DNA from: an uncultured Bacteroidales bacterium
GTDB lineage: Bacteria; Bacteroidota; Bacteroidia; Bacteroidales; UBA932
DNA: 64,000 bases
Direction: 5' to 3'
NCBI GenBank assembly: GCA_944326265.1
Contig: CALVDE010000002.1
Location: 186,001 to 250,000, forward strand
Made by a program: the position numbers and the translations under genes. Below, in pieces: positions 53,671-61,890 of this stretch. The notes under the pieces were generated by a model. That model saw only the letters and a list, made by a program, of their open reading frames with translations, did no database searches and was not told where the DNA came from. Each line of letters opens with the position of its first letter. Within the stretch, counting starts at the first letter, position 1.

Positions 53671-55275
53671 ATGAAATTACTATTATTAGGAGATGAGGCC
53701 ATAGCCTTAGCGGCAATACATTCGGGCATCTCGGGAGTCTACGCCTATCCCGGCACCCCGTCCACGGAGATTACCGAATATATCCAGAACCGCCAGAAAG
53801 CCGATCCCGAATCGGCACGTATTTTCTGCAGATGGTGCACCAACGAGAAAACCGCCATGGAAGCGGCTCTCGGAATGTCCTACATGGGCAAAAGAGCAAT
53901 GGTCTGCATGAAGCATGTCGGCATGAACGTGGCTGCCGATGCATTTGTCAACTCAGCCATGACCGGAGCCAACGGAGGACTGGTAGTGGTAGCAGCCGAC
54001 GATCCGTCGATGCACTCTTCCCAGAATGAGCAGGACTCCAGGTTCTATGGAAAATTCGCCATGATTCCGGTATTCGAGCCATCGTCCCAGCAGGAGGCAT
54101 ACGACATGGTGCGCGATGCATTTGATTTCTCCGAGAAAAACCGGATTCCGGTACTGCTGAGGATAACCACACGCATGGCACACTCCAGGGCCGAAGTGGA
54201 GACCAGAAGCGACATCCTAGCCCAGAAGTCACTCTCCTATCCCGAGAATCCCCGTCAGTGGGTACTCCTGCCGGCCAACTCAAAAGTACGCAACGAACAG
54301 CTCATAAAGGACCAGGAGGCGTTTGAGGAAGGAGCCCTGAACGACCACCGCAACAGATTCATTCCCGGAGAGGACAAGAGCCTGGCCATCGTGACCTGCG
54401 GTATTGCCTACAACTACCTGATGGAGAATTTCCCCGGAGGAGCACCTTGCGGAGTCCTCAAGATCTCCCGCTATCCCGTTCCCCGAAAACTTGTGAAGAC
54501 CATGGAGGCCGAAGGCATCAACCGCGTCATTGTAATGGAAGAGGGACAGCCTATGGTCGAGGAACTTATAAAAGGCATGATCAGTTCCGACATTCAGGTG
54601 GACGGACGGCTTACCGGGGTGCTGCCGCGCACCGGAGAGCTTACACCTGACTCGGTACGTGCGGCTGTAAGACTTGTTCCCCACGAGACATTCCCCAAGG
54701 ACGACATCGTAGTTCCCAGACCTCCCGCCCTCTGCCAGGGCTGCGGCCACAGGGATATGTACGCTGCCCTTAACGAAGTGGCTGCCGAATACGAGAACTC
54801 ACGTGTATTCAGCGATATCGGATGCTACACACTCGGAGCGCTGCCTCCGTTCAGAGCCATCCATACCTGCGTGGACATGGGTGCTTCCATAACCATGGCA
54901 AAGGGTGCCGCAGATGCCGGACAGTTCCCCTCGTTCGCTGTCATCGGAGACTCCACATTCACCCATTCCGGTATCACAGGACTGCTTGACTGTGTCAATT
55001 CCAACGCCAATGTAGTAATCATCATCTCGGACAATCTTACCACCGGAATGACAGGTGGCCAGGACTCAGCCGGAACGGGAAAGCTCGAGAGCATCTGTGC
55101 CGGTGTAGGCGTAGATCCCGCGCACATCCGTGTAGTCGTTCCTCTGGCCAAGAACATGGAGGAGATAAAGAACACTATCCGCGAGGAGGTGGAGTACAAT
55201 GGCGTATCCGTGGTCATTCCCCGCAGGGAATGCATCCAGACATTCAAACGTCACTCCAGAGAGAAAAAGAAATAA
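53671..55275 (+). CDS. iorA: Indolepyruvate ferredoxin oxidoreductase, alpha subunit
   Basis: A 534-residue 2-oxoacid:ferredoxin oxidoreductase subunit. The N-terminal pyrimidine domain has GVYAYPGTPSTEITEY and ERASS-like EAALGMSYMGKRAMVCMKHVGMN. The C-terminal TPP-binding domain has LCQGCGHRDMYAAL, SDIGCYTLG and VIGDSTFTHSGITGLLD. It oxidises arylpyruvates to arylacetyl-CoA with IorB in anaerobic amino-acid catabolism. It ends shortly after VIPRRECIQTF with no C-terminal Cys cluster, so the ferredoxin-like domain of archaeal IorA is absent and another electron carrier must dock. Confidence 0.93.
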   Translation: MKLLLLGDEAIALAAIHSGISGVYAYPGTPSTEITEYIQNRQKADPESARIFCRWCTNEKTAMEAALGMSYMGKRAMVCMKHVGMNVAADAFVNSAMTGANGGLVVVAADDPSMHSSQNEQDSRFYGKFAMIPVFEPSSQQEAYDMVRDAFDFSEKNRIPVLLRITTRMAHSRAEVETRSDILAQKSLSYPENPRQWVLLPANSKVRNEQLIKDQEAFEEGALNDHRNRFIPGEDKSLAIVTCGIAYNYLMENFPGGAPCGVLKISRYPVPRKLVKTMEAEGINRVIVMEEGQPMVEELIKGMISSDIQVDGRLTGVLPRTGELTPDSVRAAVRLVPHETFPKDDIVVPRPPALCQGCGHRDMYAALNEVAAEYENSRVFSDIGCYTLGALPPFRAIHTCVDMGASITMAKGAADAGQFPSFAVIGDSTFTHSGITGLLDCVNSNANVVIIISDNLTTGMTGGQDSAGTGKLESICAGVGVDPAHIRVVVPLAKNMEEIKNTIREEVEYNGVSVVIPRRECIQTFKRHSREKKK

Positions 55276-55293
55276 ATTAAACTGCAAGCCGAT

Positions 55294-55875
55294 ATGAAAC
55301 AAGATATAATATTAGCAGGTGTGGGAGGACAGGGAATCCTCTCCATCGCAACTGTCCTGGGAGAAGCCGCGCTTTCCGGAGGTCTTCACATCAAACAGGC
55401 AGAAGTGCACGGTATGAGCCAGAGAGGCGGAGACGTACAGAGCAATCTCCGTCTATCGTCCGAGCCCATAGCCAGTGACCTCATACCCTCAGGCCAGGTG
55501 GACATGATCATGTCTCTGGAGCCTATGGAAGCTCTGCGTTATGTTCAGGAGCTCTCGAAGGACGGCTGGATAGTAACGTCTTCCGTACCTTTCGTAAACA
55601 TCAACAATTATCCCGAGAAAGAAGAGGTCTACAGGCATCTCCAGGCCATGCCCCACACAGTGATGCTGGATGTGGAACAGCTTGCCAAAGAAGCCGGTGC
55701 ACCGGCCCAGGCCGCCAACATGGTGCTTCTCGGAGCCGCAGTGCCCATGCTCGGCTTCAGCTACGACAGCGTGAAAGATGCCGTAGCCAAGGTGTTCGCC
55801 CGCAAGGGTGAGGAGATTGTGGCCAAGAACATAGCGGCTCTCGAAGCCGGATTCCGCCACAGTTCCAACCGCTGA
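55294..55875 (+). CDS. iorB: Indolepyruvate oxidoreductase, beta subunit
   Basis: A 193-residue gamma-domain subunit. GVGGQGILSIATVLGEAAL, VHGMSQRGGDVQSNLR and VDMIMSLEPMEALRY are typical of IorB. It forms the catalytic complex with IorA, encoded 18 bp upstream, and binds CoA-side substrate. The operon is closed by a hairpin terminator, after which the convergent hmu operon ends. Confidence 0.95.
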   Translation: MKQDIILAGVGGQGILSIATVLGEAALSGGLHIKQAEVHGMSQRGGDVQSNLRLSSEPIASDLIPSGQVDMIMSLEPMEALRYVQELSKDGWIVTSSVPFVNINNYPEKEEVYRHLQAMPHTVMLDVEQLAKEAGAPAQAANMVLLGAAVPMLGFSYDSVKDAVAKVFARKGEEIVAKNIAALEAGFRHSSNR

Positions 55876-55908
55876 CGCACATATTAACCAAACTTACCAT
55901 AAAGCCGG

Positions 55909-55949
55909 AGAGGCTGTACCGACACTGAAAACGGTACAGTCTCTCTTTT
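55909..55949 (+). terminator. Intrinsic terminator after iorB
   Basis: Stem AGAGGCTGTACC (55909-55920) / GGTACAGTCTCT (55933-55944), one G-T wobble, followed by CTTTTCC. Confidence 0.85.
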
Positions 55950-55974
55950 CCTGTCCCGGCATAACCGCAGCAGG

Positions 55975-56301
55975 CTACTCCGGCACGTAGATAATCTCCC
56001 CGTTTTCCAGCTCGTAGGCTATGCCTACCCTCTTGCCTCTCTGGCCGGACTTGGACTGGTCCTCGGAAGGAGTGTAGCGGTCGATGTTCTGCCCCTGCTT
56101 GACGATGATCTCCATGTCCTCCTTGCCGGGGTTCTTGACCATCGTGAAGTCCTCGGGTGAAAGCATCTCGGTCATGTTGTAGCGGGTCACGAGGGCGACC
56201 ATAAGGGCCACGGCGAAGACCATGGCCACGTCAAAGAGGTTGCCCACCACGCTCATCGGGTCGTTCTCCTCGTCCCCTCCCAGCAGTCTTCTCCTCTTCA
56301 T
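55975..56301 (-). CDS. hmuV: HmuV-like DUF2149 membrane protein
   Basis: A 108-residue protein from ATG 56301, which overlaps the hmuU stop as ATGA; the longer frame to 56349 lies in hmuU. One N-proximal membrane helix (about residues 17-37, NLFDVAMVFAVALMVALV) is followed by a periplasmic domain ending GIAYELENGEIIYVP. DUF2149 proteins accompany ExbB-like proteins and probably take the ExbD role. Last gene of the hmuRSTUV-type operon. The symbol follows the Porphyromonas/Bacteroides locus order and is by analogy. Confidence 0.8.
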   Translation of the reverse strand: MKRRRLLGGDEENDPMSVVGNLFDVAMVFAVALMVALVTRYNMTEMLSPEDFTMVKNPGKEDMEIIVKQGQNIDRYTPSEDQSKSGQRGKRVGIAYELENGEIIYVPE

Positions 56302-56933
56302 CGCACTTCCTCCCCTGTCCTGGTTTCCACTTCCTGCGCACCGCCGCATCCGTCCAGCACCTCCGACACGAACTCCAGCCGGTTCAGGTCGCGGGTGTAC
56401 CAGCGCTGCTTGACCTGCTGGGTGATGAAGCCTATCGCTGCCGAGAACAGGCCCACGACGGTCGTGGCGAAGGCCACCTGCATGTTGTAGGCCATCGAGC
56501 CGATATCTCCGGTGGACAGGCCCACGAGAGCCGGGCCCATAGGGATCAGGGTTCCCATCAGACCGAGCATAGGGCCCATCTTCGAGAGAGTCTTGGAGGT
56601 GCCCAGGTCCTTGTCAGCGGCTATCTCGTAGTCGGAGAGCAGCAGCTGGCGGTGCGCCCGGTCCTTAGTGGTGTCCAGCATACCGGCCAGGCAGCTAAGC
56701 AGAGGGGACTTAGTATTGGCAGGCAGGGAAGCCCTCAGCTCCCCGACGGTGGCGGGAGTCAGCGCCTCGACCTTGGTCATGAAGAGACGGTCCACCTTGC
56801 GTATCTGCAGGTACTGCCCGAAGAAATTGCCGATCAGCAGCAGCGACCGGAGGAAAAACAGGATCAGCAGGACCACTACCGGTACGAGCAGTCCGTTGGA
56901 AATCCAGAAGAGAACATCAGATATGTAGTTCAT
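56298..56933 (-). CDS. hmuU: MotA/TolQ/ExbB proton-channel protein (HmuU-like)
   Basis: A 211-residue protein with three membrane segments (about residues 11-34, 121-142, 152-174) and the ExbB/TolQ signature LSKMGPMLGLMGTLIPMGPALVGL. It would use the proton gradient to energise the TonB-dependent heme receptor of the same operon together with the DUF2149 protein. It follows hmuT by 16 bp and overlaps hmuV by 4 bp. Confidence 0.9.
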   Translation of the reverse strand: MNYISDVLFWISNGLLVPVVVLLILFFLRSLLLIGNFFGQYLQIRKVDRLFMTKVEALTPATVGELRASLPANTKSPLLSCLAGMLDTTKDRAHRQLLLSDYEIAADKDLGTSKTLSKMGPMLGLMGTLIPMGPALVGLSTGDIGSMAYNMQVAFATTVVGLFSAAIGFITQQVKQRWYTRDLNRLEFVSEVLDGCGGAQEVETRTGEEVR

Positions 56934-56949
56934 ACGTTTTTATATTTTA

Positions 56950-57663
56950 TTACTTTTTTAAATTATTGTTCATTTTTAAAAATCTCCGGAAAGGCCGGGC
57001 CGTCCTGACAAAGGAGCCGGCCAGCACCCCGGCGGCAATAAGCCCTAAGACCCCGGCAAGGGCCCTCCAGTCCACATCGCTCACCCCCGCCACGGCAGTC
57101 TGCCCGTTGACGGTGGCTATCACCGCCACTATCCCGGTCAGGGCGTTGGTCAGGAAGAACATCTCCAGGCGGCTCTCCTTGTCGGGAAAGAGCAGGCGCA
57201 TGAGCCAGGCTCCTCCGGCTATGACCGCGAAGACCACGGCGGCGGCACTCCAGGCCACCAGGGGGAAGGATACACCCGGGAAGGCAAATATCAGATAGAC
57301 CAGGAAACTGAACAGCACCCCGAATATCAGCACCCCCGGGAACCAGCGCAGGATGCGGTAGCCCCAGACGGTGGAGGATTTCAGTTTTCCAGAACTGAGC
57401 AGATGCACCGACAGCAGGCAGAAGGAGATCTGGAGGATAACCTCGAGGGTGATGACCACCGAGGTATCGAGCATCAGGTCCGGGTTGGAAAGCCAGGCCT
57501 CGATCTGGGAGCGGGACTGACGCACTGCCACCGGCCACATCAGACCGGTGAAGAGGGCGGCCGCAGCGGCATGGGCCAGGACCGACCACCATTTGTGCCA
57601 GGACTGCTTCAGCACGAAGTTGAAGCAGACCAGCACCATGAGTATAACGACTAGACTGTACAT
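56950..57663 (-). CDS. hmuT: Polytopic inner-membrane protein of the hmu operon (HmuT-like)
   Basis: A 237-residue protein with about seven hydrophobic segments (roughly 2-18, 26-46, 66-88, 107-130, 133-158, 170-187, 203-222) and few charged residues outside the loops. I recognise no catalytic motif; it is identified by its place between the CobN-like chelatase and the ExbB-like channel, as in hmuRSTUV. It may form part of the inner-membrane heme or iron passage. The function is inferred from context only. Confidence 0.7.
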   Translation of the reverse strand: MYSLVVILMVLVCFNFVLKQSWHKWWSVLAHAAAAALFTGLMWPVAVRQSRSQIEAWLSNPDLMLDTSVVITLEVILQISFCLLSVHLLSSGKLKSSTVWGYRILRWFPGVLIFGVLFSFLVYLIFAFPGVSFPLVAWSAAAVVFAVIAGGAWLMRLLFPDKESRLEMFFLTNALTGIVAVIATVNGQTAVAGVSDVDWRALAGVLGLIAAGVLAGSFVRTARPFRRFLKMNNNLKK

Positions 57664-57675
57664 AGTCCTGATGAT

Positions 57676-60600
57676 TTAAATGCCGCTGGACTTCCTGCGG
57701 CGGCGTATCAGCAGCCCGCCTCCGATGAACAGGGCGATGATCAGCACCGCCACGGCTATATTGCTTACCAGCGTGGTTTCCTTCTCCGTCTCACTCTGCA
57801 ACCGGTCCTTGCGGAGCACCATGCCGTCCGAAGCGTCACTTACCGAAGCCTCCCGGATCTGCCGGATAGCCCCGCGGTACTCTGAGGCGGAGGTCTCGGG
57901 CAGGGCGGAGGCGATGTAGTCCTGCAGGGCCGGATTGTCACAGACAAAGCCGGAGCAAGAGGGCGCGAACTCCTCTATCAGGCCGGTGTGCAGCTCCGCG
58001 ATATCGGCCACCTGCTCCGGAGTGGCGTCCCAGAGGCCCTTGCGGACCGACTCAAGCATGACGGCAGTCACCTCCTCGAGGGCCGCCGGATTGACCTCCC
58101 TGAAATGCTCGTGCACTCCGAGGTCAAATTTATCCTGCACGTACACCTCGTATATCTCGTCCCACACCCGGTCATCCACGGCCTCCGGCTTCATCACGTT
58201 CCAGCCGAAGGTATTGGTGACAGTTTCCGCTATGGCGGCCGCATCTCCCGCTCCGCCGTTGAGTTTCTCGGCGATGTACGAGGGATTGAATATCGTCGTG
58301 CGGCTCTCCACCCCTATCGCCTCCTTGAGCTCCTGCATCCTCACGCGGTTGCGGTTGCGGTAGTCGCTCAGATAGGCGTCGGGATCCTTGCCGGTCACCT
58401 CCTTCACGGAAAGATTGAGTCCGCCCATGAACTCGTACACGTGGTCGAGACTGAGGGCGCCCCAGGTATTGCTCTGGCGGGGCTGTACCACTGCGTCAGT
58501 GCGGGAGAGGGCCGCCTCGAAGGCATACCGGGAGAACTCCTCCCAGCCCTCCTCGCTACCGTAGTAGGCTCCCATATTGTTCATGTAGACCTGGGCTATC
58601 TCCGAGCTGGAGGTCCAGCGGTCGGATGCGGTCACCATGCCCTGAATACCGGTGCCGTAGTTGCCGTTCACCCCGCCGAAGACCCTGTAGGAGGACATCC
58701 TGCGGGCATCGGCCGGAGTCACGCCCTTCTCGGTGAGTATCCGCTCGGTCTCGCGGATACCCTCGGCCACATTGTTGACATACTCCCCGTCCTGAGCCTC
58801 GGCGGCCATGCGCACAGCCCTGTCTATCAGGAAAAGGCGCGAGGCCGCAATATCCCGGAGCTGGCCGCTGGTCTGCACCACCACGTCTATCCTCGGACGG
58901 CCGAGCTTCTCCGACGGTATCAGGCGGATATCGGTCACGCGGCCGAAGCTATCGTAGACCGGCTCGACTCCCAGCATGTAGAATATCTGGGCTATCGTCG
59001 CACCCTCCGTCTCGATGAACTCGCTGCTCCACAGGGTATAGCTGACCTTACGGGGCAGGGAGTCGCAGTGCCGCTGACGGTAGAGCCGTAGGGTATTCTC
59101 GGCCAATGCTACTCCCTTCTCCCAGGCACTGCGGGTCGGGGTGGCCTCGGCGTTCACGGCGAAGAGGTTGCGGCCCGTAGGCAGAGTATTGGGATTGGCC
59201 ACGGGATCACCTCCGGGCGAGGGCGAGGTATAGCCACCGTCCAGAGCGTTGAGCATACTGCCTATCTCGGTGGAAGGGCTTTCCAACAGGGCCCTGCGGT
59301 AGTTGCACACATTGAGCACGGCCTGTTCCATCTCAGTCACCGCCCGGGCAAAATCCCTCTCCGCCTGCGTCGGCTGCGCTTTCCGTCCGCCCATCATCTG
59401 CCGTCCGACCGCCGACATCATCCCGCTCATTCCCCGGCCGACAGCCGAATCCTTCCTCAGCTGCTGCATCCCGGCCATCTGAGCCATCATCGACATCATG
59501 TCGGGCGGGGCCTGGAGCGAAGCGGCCACCTCCCGGGCGCGGGCAAGTTGCTCCGGAGTGATACCGGCTATCGAGCAGAGCTGCCGGTCATCCGCCGGAC
59601 GGCCCTGAGCCAGCAGCCGGGCCACTATCTTCTTTGCCGGAGCCACATACCTGCGGTTGAACACCGACAGCTGTTTCTCCACCCCGTCCACGTCCTTGCC
59701 CCTGGCCCTGTCAACACCCAACAGGCCGTAGGCCACCGGCTCGGTGCTCATGGCATAGACCGTAGACTCGATCTGCTCCGGCAGGTAGGGCTCACCCATC
59801 ACATAGAGCCGGCCCGTCACCTTCTCGGAGGCCAGTTCCTCGGCAAAATTCCCGATGCGCAGGATCTCCTCCTCAGTGTAGGGCACGCCCCTGTCCATGG
59901 TATCCAGCCCGAGGTCGGAGGCAATGCCCATCTCTATAGTCAGTTCCTTGATTCTGAGCGCAATGTCCTCGGCGCTGGCAGCATCCGGCCTCTCCCCGTA
60001 AAGAGCGTCCTCATAGTGCGAAAGCTCCTCCGAAAGGTCGCGGTACAGCCCCCTGACATTGCTCTCCATGAAAGGAGCGGTGAGGTAGGACTGGAGCGTA
60101 GCGTAGGCGCGGCGCTTGGCCATCACCCCCTCCCCGACATTGGAAATGGTGTATAGGTAAAAATGCGGCACGGTGCCCACCAGGCGGTCCGGCCAGTCGT
60201 ACCGGCTCAGGGCCACCTGCTTTTTCGGAGTGAACTCAAGGCTGCCGTGGGTTCCGAAGTGAATCATAGCATCGGCTTCAAAGCCGTAACGGGCGTAGAG
60301 GTAAGCAGCTATATAATTGTACGGAGGTGCGGCGTGCGTGCCATGCACCATCTGGAAGTCGTTCTGACCGCCGCCGGCCGCGGGCTGCGGCAGCAGCACC
60401 ACATTGCCTAACTCTATCCGGGCTAAGGCCAGACGGCCGTCTCTCGACATATAGGGCCCCGGGAATTCCCCGTTCAGGGCCTCCACCTCCTCGCGCAGTC
60501 TCTGAGGCAGAGCCTCCTGAGCCCAGCGGGCAAATGTCGGGGCGTCCACCCACTCGGGAGCACCCTCGTCCATGAAGCGGGAGGCGGCCCCCTCGGCGTA

Positions 60601-61872
60601 GGAGCCGAAAACCGCACCGCGGCTCTGAATCAGGGCGGCCAGGGCCTCGGGAGAGGACGGCAGTCCCTCTACATTGTACCCTGCATCGCGCAGCGCGACG
60701 AGGAAATTGTACAGCGAGGGCACCACCTCCATGCCGGCGGCCGTCAAGGTATTCTGCCCCGCCCCCTTGTAGTAGAATATGGCTATCTTCTTCTGGCTCT
60801 CGGGCTTACGTCTGAGTTCCAGATAGCGGTTGACCGTCTCGGTAAACTCCTGCAGACGCTCCGGAATGGCCTTGAGCCGCTGCAGCCCGTCCTCATCCTC
60901 GTAGTGCCCGAAGAGCACGTAGGGGCGGATGGCCCCGTCTATCTCGGGAGTCACCACGCTTTGGGAGAGGAAGCCCCAGGCCATGCCCATCTCATCGGCC
61001 TCCCAGTCGGAGACCAGGGAATTGACATTCAGGGGAGAGAAAAGGGGAATGTTGTATTTTTCCAGAAACCTGACCATCCCGTCGCCCAGGCGGCCGTGCG
61101 CCATGTTGATGACCGCCGAAGGGGCGATGGAGTCGAGCTGCCCGGTGCGGAGCATGGGCATGGTGCTGCGGATCGGATAGACGACGTTGCCGGTGGCCTC
61201 GAGGGAGGCTATCAGGTCGGTGGGGTCGCCCATCTGGCCGGTGACGATGATGCGGGGAGCGTCCTCCTTCCTGAGGCCATTGTCCCTGAGCCACTGATTA
61301 TAGGCCGCGATGGAGCGGAAGCCTTCCTCCTCCCCTCCGCTGCCGTCCGGCGAGGGGTGGTAGATATTCTCCACCGTGTATTCCTCGGCGGGAGCGGGCT
61401 GAGGGGCGGCAATGACCTTGCGGTCTATCCTGCGGCGGATGAAGGCGAGCATGTTGCGGTAGTTCACCGGACCGCCATTGGAGAGGTAGGCCTGAAGCTC
61501 CGGGGCGAGGGTGGAGTCCACGGTGTTGATGTCGTTGGCCGGGTTGGTGACCATGGTCGAGAGCACAGGCAGGCCCCGGTCGGCGGCCTTCTGTATCTGC
61601 GCCCGCTGTTCCTCGGTGATTCTCAGGCCCATGCCGTTGATCAGGAGGATGTCGTAATGACCGGCCCTGGAGGCTTCCTCGGGGGTGAGCTCGTAGAGGC
61701 GGACCATGCGGCTGGCATTGGCCTTGGAGATCTGGCCGAGGGTGATGACCTGGTAGTTCAGGAAAGCCACCCGCGTAGGGGCCGCCAGAAACGCCCAGAG
61801 TCCCCACAGGATGAGGACTGCCAGGATGGATACCACTATGAATGTTATGAGTTTTGCCGTTTTTTGAATCAT
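57676..61872 (-). CDS. hmuS: Membrane-anchored CobN/Mg-chelatase H-like protein (HmuS-like)
   Basis: A 1398-residue CobN-family protein with an N-terminal membrane helix (about 8-31) and a second at the C terminus (about 1370-1390, SNIAVAVLIIALFIGGGLL), so the large domain probably faces the periplasm. Family landmarks include PSSPEALAALIQSRGAVFGS, DAMIHFGTHGSLEFTPKK (chelatase metal/porphyrin region), VGTVPHFYLYTISN and FGGVNGNYGTGIQG. True CobN acts on cobyrinate with CobST; here the anchors and hmuRTUV neighbours indicate HmuS, reported as I recall to remove iron from heme in Bacteroides. A Met-rich insert lies at about residues 788-829. Confidence 0.87.
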   Translation of the reverse strand: MIQKTAKLITFIVVSILAVLILWGLWAFLAAPTRVAFLNYQVITLGQISKANASRMVRLYELTPEEASRAGHYDILLINGMGLRITEEQRAQIQKAADRGLPVLSTMVTNPANDINTVDSTLAPELQAYLSNGGPVNYRNMLAFIRRRIDRKVIAAPQPAPAEEYTVENIYHPSPDGSGGEEEGFRSIAAYNQWLRDNGLRKEDAPRIIVTGQMGDPTDLIASLEATGNVVYPIRSTMPMLRTGQLDSIAPSAVINMAHGRLGDGMVRFLEKYNIPLFSPLNVNSLVSDWEADEMGMAWGFLSQSVVTPEIDGAIRPYVLFGHYEDEDGLQRLKAIPERLQEFTETVNRYLELRRKPESQKKIAIFYYKGAGQNTLTAAGMEVVPSLYNFLVALRDAGYNVEGLPSSPEALAALIQSRGAVFGSYAEGAASRFMDEGAPEWVDAPTFARWAQEALPQRLREEVEALNGEFPGPYMSRDGRLALARIELGNVVLLPQPAAGGGQNDFQMVHGTHAAPPYNYIAAYLYARYGFEADAMIHFGTHGSLEFTPKKQVALSRYDWPDRLVGTVPHFYLYTISNVGEGVMAKRRAYATLQSYLTAPFMESNVRGLYRDLSEELSHYEDALYGERPDAASAEDIALRIKELTIEMGIASDLGLDTMDRGVPYTEEEILRIGNFAEELASEKVTGRLYVMGEPYLPEQIESTVYAMSTEPVAYGLLGVDRARGKDVDGVEKQLSVFNRRYVAPAKKIVARLLAQGRPADDRQLCSIAGITPEQLARAREVAASLQAPPDMMSMMAQMAGMQQLRKDSAVGRGMSGMMSAVGRQMMGGRKAQPTQAERDFARAVTEMEQAVLNVCNYRRALLESPSTEIGSMLNALDGGYTSPSPGGDPVANPNTLPTGRNLFAVNAEATPTRSAWEKGVALAENTLRLYRQRHCDSLPRKVSYTLWSSEFIETEGATIAQIFYMLGVEPVYDSFGRVTDIRLIPSEKLGRPRIDVVVQTSGQLRDIAASRLFLIDRAVRMAAEAQDGEYVNNVAEGIRETERILTEKGVTPADARRMSSYRVFGGVNGNYGTGIQGMVTASDRWTSSSEIAQVYMNNMGAYYGSEEGWEEFSRYAFEAALSRTDAVVQPRQSNTWGALSLDHVYEFMGGLNLSVKEVTGKDPDAYLSDYRNRNRVRMQELKEAIGVESRTTIFNPSYIAEKLNGGAGDAAAIAETVTNTFGWNVMKPEAVDDRVWDEIYEVYVQDKFDLGVHEHFREVNPAALEEVTAVMLESVRKGLWDATPEQVADIAELHTGLIEEFAPSCSGFVCDNPALQDYIASALPETSASEYRGAIRQIREASVSDASDGMVLRKDRLQSETEKETTLVSNIAVAVLIIALFIGGGLLIRRRRKSSGI

Positions 61873-61890
61873 GCTGCGTTTTTATATTTT

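Noticed and set aside
57676-61872. Cobaltochelatase CobN for cobalamin synthesis
   Set aside because: No other corrin gene nearby, membrane anchors at both ends, and heme-type operon neighbours favour HmuS.
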